Assembly: GCF_026340565.1 (NCBI RefSeq)
Contig: NZ_JAPEPB010000001.1
Span: forward strand, 1,240,001-1,304,000
Length of the DNA stretch: 64,000 nucleotides
From: Kitasatospora sp. NBC_01287
Lineage (GTDB): Bacteria; Actinomycetota; Actinomycetes; Streptomycetales; Streptomycetaceae
Reading direction: 5' to 3'
Shown here: piece after piece, positions 55,520 to 63,471 of the stretch
Layout: every line of letters starts with the position of its first letter
Position numbering within the stretch: position 1 is the first letter of the stretch
Translations under genes and position numbers: made by a program
The notes under the pieces: model-generated
The model's database searches: none
What the model was told of the DNA's origin: nothing
Seen by the model: the letters and a program-made list of their open reading frames with translations, nothing else

Positions 55520-56473
55520 TCAACCGCTCCGCCGGTAGCTGCCGGGTGCCGAGCCGTGGGTGCGCTTGAACGCGTTGGCGAAGGCGAACTCGGAGGTGTA
55601 GCCGACCTGGGCGGCGATGGACCGCAGCGGCGCCCGCGTCGTGCGCAGCAGGCGCGCCGCCGTGGTCATCCGCCACCAGGTCAGGTAGCCGAGCGGCGGT
55701 TGACCGACCAGCAGGGCGAAGCGCCTGGCGAAGGGTGCCCGGGAGAGCCCCGCTGCCACGGCGAGTTCCGCCACCGTCCAGGGCGCCGCCGGGTCCTGGT
55801 GGATGGCGCGCAGAGCGGCGGTGACCGGCGGGTCGTTGAGGGCGGCGGCCCAGCCGGTGGGGCTGCCCTGGGCGGGCTGCTCGGTGAGCCAGCCACGCAG
55901 GAGGTAGAGCAGCAGGGTGTCCAGCAGCGCCGGGACGGCGGCGTCCGTGCCCAGACCCGGACTCTCCAGCTCGGCGGCCAGCAGCTCCACCGCCGAACTC
56001 AGCCGGGGGTGGCGGCCCGCCCGCGCCGGCAGGTGGATCAGGTCCGGCAGGGTGCGAAGCAGCGGGTGCGCACGGGACGGGTCGAGCTGGTAGGCCCCGC
56101 AGAGCAGCACGGTGACCGGACCGCCGTTGCCGCTCCGGTCGACGCTGTCCGACGCGTGGACGCCGGCCGGGCCTTCGGACTCGAACGGCCGCGGGTCGTC
56201 GGGGCCGCAGGCCGGGGCGGTCAGCAGGCCCTCGGGACTGTCGGCCAGCGTGTGCCCGCGGCCGTGCGGCAGGAACACCACGTCTCCCGCGCCCAGGCGG
56301 ACGGGCTCCGCGTCGGGGGGCAGCAGCCAGCAGGAGCCCCGCAGGACCACCTGGAAGCCCGCCGACCCCGGGACGGAGGCGAACTCCTGCCCCCACGGGG
56401 CGTGCCACCGCACGTAGGCCGACCGGGGGCGGCCGGTGCGGGTCACCGCGATCACGTCGCTGAGGAGATCCAT
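55520..56473 (-). CDS. AraC-family transcriptional regulator with N-terminal cupin domain
   Basis: 317 residues. N-terminal cupin-like ligand domain (about 15-160: HAPWGQEFASVPGSAGFQVVLRGSCWLLPP, LGAGDVVFLPHGRGH), and a C-terminal AraC DNA-binding domain (about 210-315) with WTVAELAVAAGLSRAPFARRF, MTTAARLLR and the signature AAQVGYTSEFAFANAFKRTHG. This CupinB/AraC subtype often regulates an adjacent oxidoreductase. It is divergent from the quinone-reductase-like gene at 56563 with a short 89-bp shared region, which suggests it controls that gene. Start ATG 56473. The effector is unknown. Confidence 0.95.
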   Translation of the reverse strand: MDLLSDVIAVTRTGRPRSAYVRWHAPWGQEFASVPGSAGFQVVLRGSCWLLPPDAEPVRLGAGDVVFLPHGRGHTLADSPEGLLTAPACGPDDPRPFESEGPAGVHASDSVDRSGNGGPVTVLLCGAYQLDPSRAHPLLRTLPDLIHLPARAGRHPRLSSAVELLAAELESPGLGTDAAVPALLDTLLLYLLRGWLTEQPAQGSPTGWAAALNDPPVTAALRAIHQDPAAPWTVAELAVAAGLSRAPFARRFALLVGQPPLGYLTWWRMTTAARLLRTTRAPLRSIAAQVGYTSEFAFANAFKRTHGSAPGSYRRSG

Positions 56474-56562
56474 GCGCGGACCCTACGCGTGCGAGACGCT
56501 CACGTATGAACCGGGCACCCTGAAGCATGGATCGTCTCCGGACACGCCCGTAGCTTCGTGGC

Positions 56563-57555
56563 ATGACGTTGAGGACGACGAAGACGACGAAGACGACGGA
56601 GACGATGGAGACGATGGAGACGACGGAGACGATGAGGACCGCACGGATCCACGCGTACGGCGACGCCTCCGTGATCAGCTACGACGACGTCGCGCGCCCG
56701 AGCCCCGCCGCCGGCGAGGTGCTCATCCGGGTCGCCGCGACCTCGTTCAATCCCAGTGAGGCCGCGTTGCGCGCCGGGCTGCTGCGGGCATTCCTGCCCG
56801 TCGACCTGCCCCACACCCTCGGTTGGGACGTCGCGGGCACCGTCGCCGGGACCGGCACGGGGACACGGGGGTTCGGTGTCGGCGACCTGGTCATCGGGCG
56901 GCTCGACGGCGCGGGCTCGGCCGCCGAGTACGTCCGGGCGCCGGTCGAGGTGCTGGTCGCGGCGCCGCGCTCGGTCCCCCTCGCGCAGGCCGCCGCCCTG
57001 CCGGTGGCCGGCCTGACGGCCTGGCAGGCGGTCTTCGAGCACGGGCGGGTGAGTGCTCATCAGCGGGTGCTGGTCAACGGCGCGGGCGGCGGCGTCGGCG
57101 GCTTCGTGACGCAGCTCGCCAAGCACGCCGGAGCCGAGGTGATCGCCACGGCCGGAGCCCGGAGCGCGGCAGCCGTACGCGGACAGGGTGCGGACCAGGT
57201 GATCGACTACACCGCCGGGCCGCTGGCCGCCGCGCTCGACGGCCCGGTGGACACGCTGCTCAACCTGGTGCCGCTGGGTCCGCCGGACGCCGCGGCCCTG
57301 GTGCCGCTGGTGCGGCCGGGCGGGCGGATCGTCTCGATCGCGACCCCCGTCGAGCCGCCCGCCGATGCCGGGGTGACCGCGCTGCACATGGTCGCCCGCA
57401 ACGACCCGGGGCAGCTGGCGGCGCTCGTGGAACTCGTCGACGCGGGCGTGATCACCATCGACATCAGCGAGTCGCACCCGCTGAGTGCCCTCGCGGACGT
57501 CCACCGCCGCAGTGCGGCCGGCCGGATCCGGGGCAAGGTGATCATCATTCCCTGA
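56563..57555 (+). CDS. Zinc-type alcohol dehydrogenase/quinone reductase family NADP oxidoreductase
   Basis: 330 residues from the first ATG, or ~307 from ATG 56632. Medium-chain dehydrogenase without zinc ligands (quinone oxidoreductase type): N-terminal GroES-like domain (TARIHAYGDASVISYDDVARP), LGWDVAGTVAGTG, then a Rossmann core with VLVNGAGGGVGGFVTQLAKHAGAEVIATA. It reduces quinones or unsaturated carbonyls with NADPH. The frame begins with a Thr/Lys/Glu/Met-rich repeat. ATG 56632 is preceded by GGAG and begins the conserved fold, so it is probably the true start; the coordinates give the longest frame. AraC regulator is divergent. Confidence 0.9.
   Translation: MTLRTTKTTKTTETMETMETTETMRTARIHAYGDASVISYDDVARPSPAAGEVLIRVAATSFNPSEAALRAGLLRAFLPVDLPHTLGWDVAGTVAGTGTGTRGFGVGDLVIGRLDGAGSAAEYVRAPVEVLVAAPRSVPLAQAAALPVAGLTAWQAVFEHGRVSAHQRVLVNGAGGGVGGFVTQLAKHAGAEVIATAGARSAAAVRGQGADQVIDYTAGPLAAALDGPVDTLLNLVPLGPPDAAALVPLVRPGGRIVSIATPVEPPADAGVTALHMVARNDPGQLAALVELVDAGVITIDISESHPLSALADVHRRSAAGRIRGKVIIIP
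56566..56640. repeat. Imperfect ACG/GAG-rich tandem repeat at the start of the quinone-reductase-like gene
   Basis: Units of GACGACGAA, GACGACGGA and GACGATGGA types (9 bp, partly 12 bp) recur from about 56566 to 56640. They encode Thr/Lys/Glu repeats if translated and contain three in-frame ATG codons, which makes the start site ambiguous. Confidence 0.82.
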
Positions 57556-57885
57556 GCCCACGCGGCATCACCCGGCACCCGGCATCCAGCGCCCGGGCCC
57601 TGCCGGCTCGCGTCGACCAACTCCGCTGCCGAGTGGAGCGCCTGACGGAGCGCCTCGGACCACGACGCCGGAGCAGCGCTCGGAGGAGCGGGCGGGGCAC
57701 CGAACGGCGGCTCCCTCCGACCGGGTTGGCCCGGGGCGACCGGGCCCGGGATCCCAGCATGCGGGGCGATGGTTTCGAGTACCCACCAACTCATTTATAG
57801 TAACGATCCGTTGATCAGTTCAGCACAGTCTCTGTCGATGACACCCCGTCGGGACATCGAGCTCACGAGTACTTCGAGGACATTG
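57556..57885. other. 330-bp region upstream of the conservon
   Basis: No gene. From about 57775 to 57850 the sequence turns A+T-rich (CTCATTTATAGTAACG). TATAGT at about 57795 resembles a -10 hexamer, and GATCCGTTGATC is a small interrupted palindrome (GATC-N4-GATC). This is the likely conservon promoter. A longer frame for the first gene starts at 57769, but its extra 39 residues are unlike the family. Confidence 0.6.
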
Positions 57886-59550
57886 ATGACGGCGTCACCG
57901 CCCTTCGCTCCCCCCGGCACGGAACGTCCACCGCTGCGCGCCTCCGTCCTGGCACTGCTGCTGACGGCTGTGGCCGCCGGGCTGATCGTGGCCGGCTCCG
58001 TGGCGGCCGCTCCCGCCTCGGTGCGCGTCGCGCTCGGCTGGGGCGCCGGGGCCGGGGCCGTGCTGCTCAGTGCCGCCGTCGCCACGGCGACCCACGCCCT
58101 CCGGTCCGCCCGGCTGCGCGGGCGGCACCTGGCGGCCGCGGCCGGGGAAGCCGGGCAGCTCCACCGCGAGCGCGAGCAACTAGCCGCCGCTGTTGACCAG
58201 TTGCGCGCCCAGCTCACCGCCGAGGAGGCCCGGCACAGCGCCCGGCTCACCGCCGAGGGCGCCCGGCTGGCAGCGGAGCACGCCGCCGAGCGCGACCGCC
58301 TCGCGGCAGCGGCCCGGCTGGCCGTCGCCGACCGCACCTCGGCGATCACCGCCTGCGCCAACGCGTCCGCCCGGATGCAGGCGATGGCCACCGGCATCCT
58401 GGCCGACCTGCGCCAGATGGAGGAGCGCCACGCCGACGAGAACGTCCTCGCCGACCTCCTCCACCTGGACCACCGCACCGCGCAGGCCGGCCGGCTGGCC
58501 GACTCCGTCGCCGTGCTGACCGGCGCCCGCTCGGGTCGCCGCTGGGCCAGGCCGATCAGCATGGAGTCCGTGCTGCGCGGGGCGATGGGCCGGATCGGCG
58601 GCTACCAGCGGGTCCGGGTGCACTCGACCGGTGAGGTGTCCGTGGCCGGCCACGCCGCTGAGGGCGTGATGCACGTGCTCGCCGAACTCCTGGACAACGC
58701 GGCGAAGTTCTCCCCGCCGACGGCCGAGGTGCACGTCTACGTCGAGCAGGTGCCCGCGGGGGTCATCGTCTCCGTCGAGGACAGCGGCCTGGTGATGGGC
58801 GAGGTCCAGCTGCGCCGCGCCAAGCGCGCGGTGAGCGGCGAGGCGACCGACCTGGGCGGCCTCTCCGGCACCCGGCTGGGTCTCGCGGTGGTGGGCCGGC
58901 TGGCCCGCAAGCACGGCCTGACCGTCTCCTTCCGACCGTCCGCGCGCGGCGGCACCGGCGTCCTGGTCCTCGTCCCGCAGGAGCTGCTGGGACGCAGCGC
59001 CGCGCCGCAGGCGGCGGCCCCCGCCCAGGCGGTGCACCCCCGCCCCGCGCCCGCGGCTGCCCCCGCGCCTGCCCCCGCCGCCACGGCGGACGAGGCGTCC
59101 AGCACGGCCACCCTCACCCTGCGCAGGCCAACGCTCCCCTCCGAGCAGCGGCCCGGCTCCGAAGCCAACGACAACGGCGACAGCAACGGCGGCGACGGCA
59201 GCGACGGCGACGGCAGCGACGGCGACAGCGGCGACGGCGCGTTGCCGCACCGCCGGCGCGGCCGGACCTTGGCCGCCGCCGAGGGCGCCCGCCGCACCGG
59301 CGCCCCGGCACAGCCCGCGCGCACCGACGTCCGGGCGGGCCTGGCCCGCTTCGGCAGCTTCCGTCAGGCCGTGCGCGGCGGCGCCGCGCAGGCCGGCGCG
59401 GCCGCCGGGACCGAGGGCCCCGCAGGCCAGGCAGGCCAGGCAGACCAGGCAGACCAGGCAGACCGGACAGGCCACCCCGCAGACCCGCTCAGCGGCCGGG
59501 CTCCGGCCACTCCCCCGCACTCGGAATCGGAAGGCGACACCCCTCGATGA
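57886..59550 (+). CDS. cvnA: Conservon sensor-kinase-like protein CvnA
   Basis: 554 residues. An N-terminal membrane hairpin (VLALLLTAVAAGLIVAGSVAA and a second helix, about 20-75), a coiled-coil (about 85-170), then a HATPase_c domain with AEGVMHVLAELLDNAAKFSPP and SVEDSGLVMGEVQL, GLSGTRLGLAVVGRLARKHG. There is no phospho-acceptor His box, as in conservon kinases. A long disordered C-terminus (about 365-554), Ala/Pro-rich with Gly/Asp/Ser repeats and then Gln-Ala-Asp repeats, follows. ATG 57886 has GAGG 7-9 nt upstream; the longer frame at 57769 is rejected. Its stop overlaps cvnB by 4 bp (ATGA). Confidence 0.92.
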   Translation: MTASPPFAPPGTERPPLRASVLALLLTAVAAGLIVAGSVAAAPASVRVALGWGAGAGAVLLSAAVATATHALRSARLRGRHLAAAAGEAGQLHREREQLAAAVDQLRAQLTAEEARHSARLTAEGARLAAEHAAERDRLAAAARLAVADRTSAITACANASARMQAMATGILADLRQMEERHADENVLADLLHLDHRTAQAGRLADSVAVLTGARSGRRWARPISMESVLRGAMGRIGGYQRVRVHSTGEVSVAGHAAEGVMHVLAELLDNAAKFSPPTAEVHVYVEQVPAGVIVSVEDSGLVMGEVQLRRAKRAVSGEATDLGGLSGTRLGLAVVGRLARKHGLTVSFRPSARGGTGVLVLVPQELLGRSAAPQAAAPAQAVHPRPAPAAAPAPAPAATADEASSTATLTLRRPTLPSEQRPGSEANDNGDSNGGDGSDGDGSDGDSGDGALPHRRRGRTLAAAEGARRTGAPAQPARTDVRAGLARFGSFRQAVRGGAAQAGAAAGTEGPAGQAGQADQADQADRTGHPADPLSGRAPATPPHSESEGDTPR

Positions 59551-59978
59551 CCGCCAGCTCCCGCAATGCCACCGCGACCGTCGACGAGCAGCTGGGCTGG
59601 CTGCTGGAGAACCTGCTGAAGTCCACCCCCGGGGCCCGGCACGCGCTCGTCCTCTCCCGCGACGGCCTCAAGCTCTGCCGGACGCCCGAGCTGTCGGTCG
59701 ACCAGGCCGACCAGCTCGCCGCGATCGCCGCGGGCATCCAGTCGCTCTCCCACGGGGCGTCCATCGAGTTCGGCGACGGCTCCGGCGGCGTCCGCTCCGC
59801 GATGACCGAGTTCCACGGCGGACTGCTGTTCGTCGTGGAGGCCGGCGAGGGCGCCCACCTGGCCGTCATCGCGGCCGAGGACGCGGACGCCGGGCTCGTC
59901 GGCCACCAGGTCAGCGAGCTCGTGGAGCAGCTCGGCGAGCACCTGCGAGCCGCGCCCCGCACGGCCGGCGGCTCATGA
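59547..59978 (+). CDS. cvnB: Roadblock/LC7 domain protein CvnB
   Basis: 143 residues, a single roadblock/LC7 fold: VDEQLGWLLENLLKSTPGARHALVLSRDGLKLC at the N-terminus, then AAIAAGIQSLSHGAS and GGLLFVVEAGEGAHLAVIAAEDADAGLVGHQVSELVEQLGEHL. In conservons this protein partners the GTPase CvnD and behaves like MglB, a GTPase-activating or scaffold protein. Start and stop overlap cvnA and cvnC by 4 bp each. Confidence 0.95.
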   Translation: MTASSRNATATVDEQLGWLLENLLKSTPGARHALVLSRDGLKLCRTPELSVDQADQLAAIAAGIQSLSHGASIEFGDGSGGVRSAMTEFHGGLLFVVEAGEGAHLAVIAAEDADAGLVGHQVSELVEQLGEHLRAAPRTAGGS

Positions 59979-60331
59979 GCCGCCCCGGCAGGGACGACGC
60001 GCCCGACCGGCTCTTCACCCTCACCGGCGGCCGCAGCCACGCCGGCTCCGACGCCTTCGACCTCGTGACGCTGGTGGTCGCCGAGTTCGCCCCCGTCCCG
60101 GGCATGCAGTCCGAGCACGCCGCGATCCTGCGGATGTGCCAGCGGCCGGCGGCGGTGGTGGAGATCGCCGCGGAGCTCGGCCTGCCGGTGAGCATCGTCC
60201 GCATCCTGCTCTCCGACCTGCTGGACGCGGGCCGGATCAGCGCCCGCCACCCGCGCACCGCCGCCACGGCCCGCAGCGTTCCCGACCTCGACCTCCTGGA
60301 GCAGGTGCTCGTTGGCCTCCGCAACCTCTGA
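59975..60331 (+). CDS. cvnC: DUF742 protein CvnC
   Basis: 118 residues of the DUF742 family: DRLFTLTGGRSHAGSDAFDLVTLVVA, then a winged-helix-like core ILRMCQRPAAVVEIAAELGLPVSIVRILLSDLLDAGRI. Conservon member with a helix-turn-helix-like fold, proposed to mediate partner interactions of CvnD; function not settled. ATG 59975 overlaps cvnB by 4 bp, and its 3' end overlaps the cvnD start by 20 bp. Confidence 0.95.
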   Translation: MSRPGRDDAPDRLFTLTGGRSHAGSDAFDLVTLVVAEFAPVPGMQSEHAAILRMCQRPAAVVEIAAELGLPVSIVRILLSDLLDAGRISARHPRTAATARSVPDLDLLEQVLVGLRNL

Positions 60332-60941
60332 CCGGCCGGCAGCCGCCGAGCTGCCGGGAGCCCGCACCGACCTGCGGGCCACCTCCGACAACGGCGTCAA
60401 GATCGTCATCGTCGGCGGCTTCGGCGTCGGCAAGACCACGATGGTGCACTCCGTCAGCGAGATCCGCCCGTTGAGCACCGAGGAGACGATGACCCGGGCC
60501 GGGGAGCGGATCGACGACACGGCCGCGGTGGCCGGCAAGACCGCCACCACCGTCGCCTTCGACTTCGGCCGGATCTCGCTGGACGAGCGCAACGTCCTCT
60601 ACCTGTTCGGCGCCCCCGGCCAGGAGCGGTTCTGGTTCCTGTGGGACCGCCTGTTCACGGGCACGCTGGGGGCCGTCGTGCTGGTGGACACCCGGCGGAT
60701 CGCGGACTCCTGGTACGCCATCGACCGCCTGGAGGCGCACGGCACGCCGTTCATCGTGGCCTGCAACGACTTCGCCGGGCCCGAGCACAGCGAGCAGCAG
60801 CTGCGCGCGGCGCTCGACCTCGATCCCGGCGTGCCCCTGCTGATCTGCGACGCCCGGTCGCGAGAGTCCAGCAAGAACGTGCTCATCACGCTGGTGCAGC
60901 ACGTCCGTTCCCGCTACGTCCTCCAGGAGGCCGCCCAGTGA
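60312..60941 (+). CDS. cvnD: Conservon small GTPase CvnD
   Basis: 209 residues, Ras-like P-loop GTPase of the MglA-like conservon type. G1 GGFGVGKTTMVHSVSEI (about 35-51), switch/Thr region AFDFGRI, G3 LFGAPGQERFWFLWDRL, and a terminal part with CNDF in place of the usual NKxD. The TTG at 60312 gives a 20-bp overlap with cvnC; there is no ATG or GTG before the G1 motif. It is a molecular switch acting with CvnB/CvnC on the sensor CvnA. Overlaps the first P450 gene by 4 bp. Confidence 0.95.
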   Translation: MASATSDRPAAAELPGARTDLRATSDNGVKIVIVGGFGVGKTTMVHSVSEIRPLSTEETMTRAGERIDDTAAVAGKTATTVAFDFGRISLDERNVLYLFGAPGQERFWFLWDRLFTGTLGAVVLVDTRRIADSWYAIDRLEAHGTPFIVACNDFAGPEHSEQQLRAALDLDPGVPLLICDARSRESSKNVLITLVQHVRSRYVLQEAAQ

Positions 60942-62173
60942 CCAGCGCCCCAGGGCCCGCCCCCGTACCGCTCTCGGGGCCCCGGTTCCAGACCGAACCC
61001 GCCGAGCTCTACCGGGAGATGCGGCGCGACCACGGGCCGGTGGCCCCCGTCCTGCTGGACGGCCAGGTGCCCGCCTGGCTGGTGCTCGGCTACCGCGAAC
61101 TGCACCAGGTCACCGGTGACCCGGTGCTCTTCAGCCGGGACTCGGACCTGTGGAACCAGTGGGACCGCATCCCGGCCGACTGGCCGCTGCTGCCGATGAT
61201 CGGGCACAAGCAGCCGTCCATCCTCTACACGGTCGGCGAGCGCCACCGCGTGCGCGCCGCGATGGTCAGCGACGCGCTGGAGGCCGTGGACCCCACCGAA
61301 CTGCGCTCGTACACCGAGCAGATCGCCGACGAGCTGATCGACGGGTTCTGCGGCAAGGGCGCCTCGGAGATCATCGCCGACTACGCGATGCTGCTCCCGC
61401 TGCGGGTGCTGGCCAGGCTCTACGGGTTCTCCGACGCGCAGGGCCCGGGCCTGGTCACCGCCATGAACGACATGATCAACGGTCAGGAGGGCGCGCTGGC
61501 CGGGATGCAGCACCTGGCCGCGTCCATGCAGCAGCTCCTGGCGGACAAGCACGCCGCCCCCGGCCGCGACGTGGTCTCGCGGATGCTGGCCGACTCCGCC
61601 GGCTTCACCGGCGAGGAGGTCGCCCAGGACCTGATGGTGATGATGGCCGCCGGGCACCAGCCGACGGCGGACTGGATCGGCAACTCGCTGCGGCTCATGC
61701 TCACCGACGACCGGTTCGCCGCCTCGCTCTTCGGCGGCCGGCACAGCGTCGCCGAGGCGATGAACGAGGTGCTCTGGGAGGACACGCCCACGCAGAACGT
61801 GGCGGGCCGCTGGGCCGCCCGGGACACCCAGCTCGGCGACCAGCACATCAGGGCCGGCGACCTGCTGCTGCTCGGCCTGGCCGCCGCCAACTCGGACCCG
61901 CAGGTGCGCACCGACAGCGGCTCCCTCACCGGCGGCAACAGCGCGTTCTTCTCCTTCGGCCACGGCGAGCACCGCTGCCCGTTCCCCGCCCAGGAGATCG
62001 CCGAGGTCATCGCCAGGACCGCCATCGAGGTGGTCCTCGACCGGCTGCCCGACATCGACCTGGACGTCCCCGCCGGATCGCTCAGCCGCCGCCCCTCCCC
62101 CTGGCTTCGCGGCCTGACGGAGCTGCCGGTGCGCTTCACCCCCACCCCCGCGCTTGGAGGCACGAGGTCATGA
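60938..62173 (+). CDS. Cytochrome P450, CYP157-like, lacking the ExxR motif
   Basis: 411 residues. The heme-ligand loop is FSFGHGEHRCPFPAQ with Cys at about 347. The I-helix reads MAAGHQPTADWIG rather than the usual AGxDT. In the K-helix the absolutely conserved ExxR reads EVLW (about 276), so the Arg is missing. Loss of this Arg is characteristic of the Streptomyces CYP157 family, which also sits in conservons beside another P450. It may be inactive by usual standards or have a non-standard reaction. Start GTG 60938 overlaps cvnD by 4 bp, and its end overlaps the next P450 by 4 bp. Confidence 0.93.
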   Translation: MTSAPGPAPVPLSGPRFQTEPAELYREMRRDHGPVAPVLLDGQVPAWLVLGYRELHQVTGDPVLFSRDSDLWNQWDRIPADWPLLPMIGHKQPSILYTVGERHRVRAAMVSDALEAVDPTELRSYTEQIADELIDGFCGKGASEIIADYAMLLPLRVLARLYGFSDAQGPGLVTAMNDMINGQEGALAGMQHLAASMQQLLADKHAAPGRDVVSRMLADSAGFTGEEVAQDLMVMMAAGHQPTADWIGNSLRLMLTDDRFAASLFGGRHSVAEAMNEVLWEDTPTQNVAGRWAARDTQLGDQHIRAGDLLLLGLAAANSDPQVRTDSGSLTGGNSAFFSFGHGEHRCPFPAQEIAEVIARTAIEVVLDRLPDIDLDVPAGSLSRRPSPWLRGLTELPVRFTPTPALGGTRS

Positions 62174-63405
62174 CCAGCCCCACCACCGTCCCCGACGAGG
62201 GACGCATCGCGCTCGACCCGTTCGTCACCGACCTGGACGCCGAGAGCGCGCGGCTGCGCGCCGCGGGCCCCCTCGCCGCGGTGGAGCTGCCGGGCGGGGT
62301 GCCGGTGTGGGCCGTCACGCACCATGCCGAGGCGCGGCAGCTGCTGGCCGATCGGCGGCTGGTGAAGGACATCAACGTGTGGGGCGCCTGGCAGCGCGGT
62401 GAGATACCGCAGGACTGGCCGCTGATCGGCCTGGCGAACCCCGGCCGCTCGATGCTGACCGTCGACGGCGAGGACCACCGCAGGCTGCGCACCCTGGTCG
62501 CGCAGGCGCTCACCCCGCGCCGGGTGGAGCTGCTGCGCGGACACGTCACCGAGCTGACGAACGGGCTGCTCGACCGGCTCGCCGCGCACCCGCCGGAGGC
62601 CGTCGTCGACCTGAAGGCCGAGTTCGCCTACCCGCTGCCGATGGAGGTGATCAGCGGGCTGATGGGCATCGACCCCGCCGACCATCCCCGGCTCAAGGTG
62701 CTCTTCGAGAAGTTCTTCTCCACCCAGACCCCGCCCACGGAGGTCTTCGCGACGCTGGTCGAGCTGGGCGAGATGATGGCCAAGGTGGTCGCGGAGCGCC
62801 GCGCCGCCCCTGGCGACGACCTCACCAGCGCGCTGATCCTGGCCTCCGAGGACGGCGACCGGCTGACCGACGAGGAGATCGTCAACACCCTCCAGCTGAT
62901 GATCGCCGCCGGGCACGAGACGACCATCTCGCTGATCGTCAACGCGGTGGTCAACCTCTCCGGCCACCCCGAGCAGCTCGCCCTGGTCCGCTCCGGGGCG
63001 GTGGGTTGGGACGCGGTGATCGAGGAGACCCTGCGATGGTCCACCCCCACCTCGCACGTCCTGATCCGCTTCGCCACCGAGGACGTCCAGGTCGGCGAGA
63101 AGACCATCGCCGCGGGCGAGGCCCTGATCGTCTCCTACGCGGCGATCGGGCGCGACGAGCAGGCGCACGGTCCCACCGCGCAGGACTTCGACATCACCCG
63201 CTCGCCCAACCGCCACATCGCCTTCGGCCACGGCCCGCACGTCTGCCCCGGCTCGGCCCTCTCCCGCCTGGAGGCCGGCATCGCCCTGCCCACCCTGTAC
63301 GAGCGCTTCCCCGCGCTCGACCTGGCGGTGGACCGGACCGAGCTGCGCAACAAGCCGGTGGTCACCCAGAACGACCTCTACGAGCTGCCGGTGCGCCTGC
63401 GCTGA
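62170..63405 (+). CDS. Cytochrome P450 with canonical motifs, conservon-associated
   Basis: 411 residues. Canonical I-helix AAGHETTISL (about 250), K-helix EETLR with the ExxR Glu/Arg, and heme loop AFGHGPHVCPGSALSRLE with Cys at about 359. It resembles the CYP154 group that accompanies CYP157 in conservons. Likely a mono-oxygenase acting on a small hydrophobic compound; no ferredoxin gene lies nearby, so redox partners come from elsewhere. ATG 62170 overlaps the preceding P450 by 4 bp. Last gene of the conservon. Confidence 0.95.
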   Translation: MTSPTTVPDEGRIALDPFVTDLDAESARLRAAGPLAAVELPGGVPVWAVTHHAEARQLLADRRLVKDINVWGAWQRGEIPQDWPLIGLANPGRSMLTVDGEDHRRLRTLVAQALTPRRVELLRGHVTELTNGLLDRLAAHPPEAVVDLKAEFAYPLPMEVISGLMGIDPADHPRLKVLFEKFFSTQTPPTEVFATLVELGEMMAKVVAERRAAPGDDLTSALILASEDGDRLTDEEIVNTLQLMIAAGHETTISLIVNAVVNLSGHPEQLALVRSGAVGWDAVIEETLRWSTPTSHVLIRFATEDVQVGEKTIAAGEALIVSYAAIGRDEQAHGPTAQDFDITRSPNRHIAFGHGPHVCPGSALSRLEAGIALPTLYERFPALDLAVDRTELRNKPVVTQNDLYELPVRLR

Positions 63406-63471
63406 CGCGGTGCCGGGCCGCCCTCGTCGTCACTTGTGCGGTTTCGGACATGTCCTTGCTACGTTCCAGCG

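Noticed and set aside
57769..57885. Longer start of cvnA at 57769
   Set aside because: The added 39 residues overlap the putative promoter and are unlike other CvnA proteins. ATG 57886 has a GAGG site.
63406..63471. A tRNA or attachment site next to the integrase-like gene
   Set aside because: No cloverleaf sequence or direct repeat could be recognised in this stretch.
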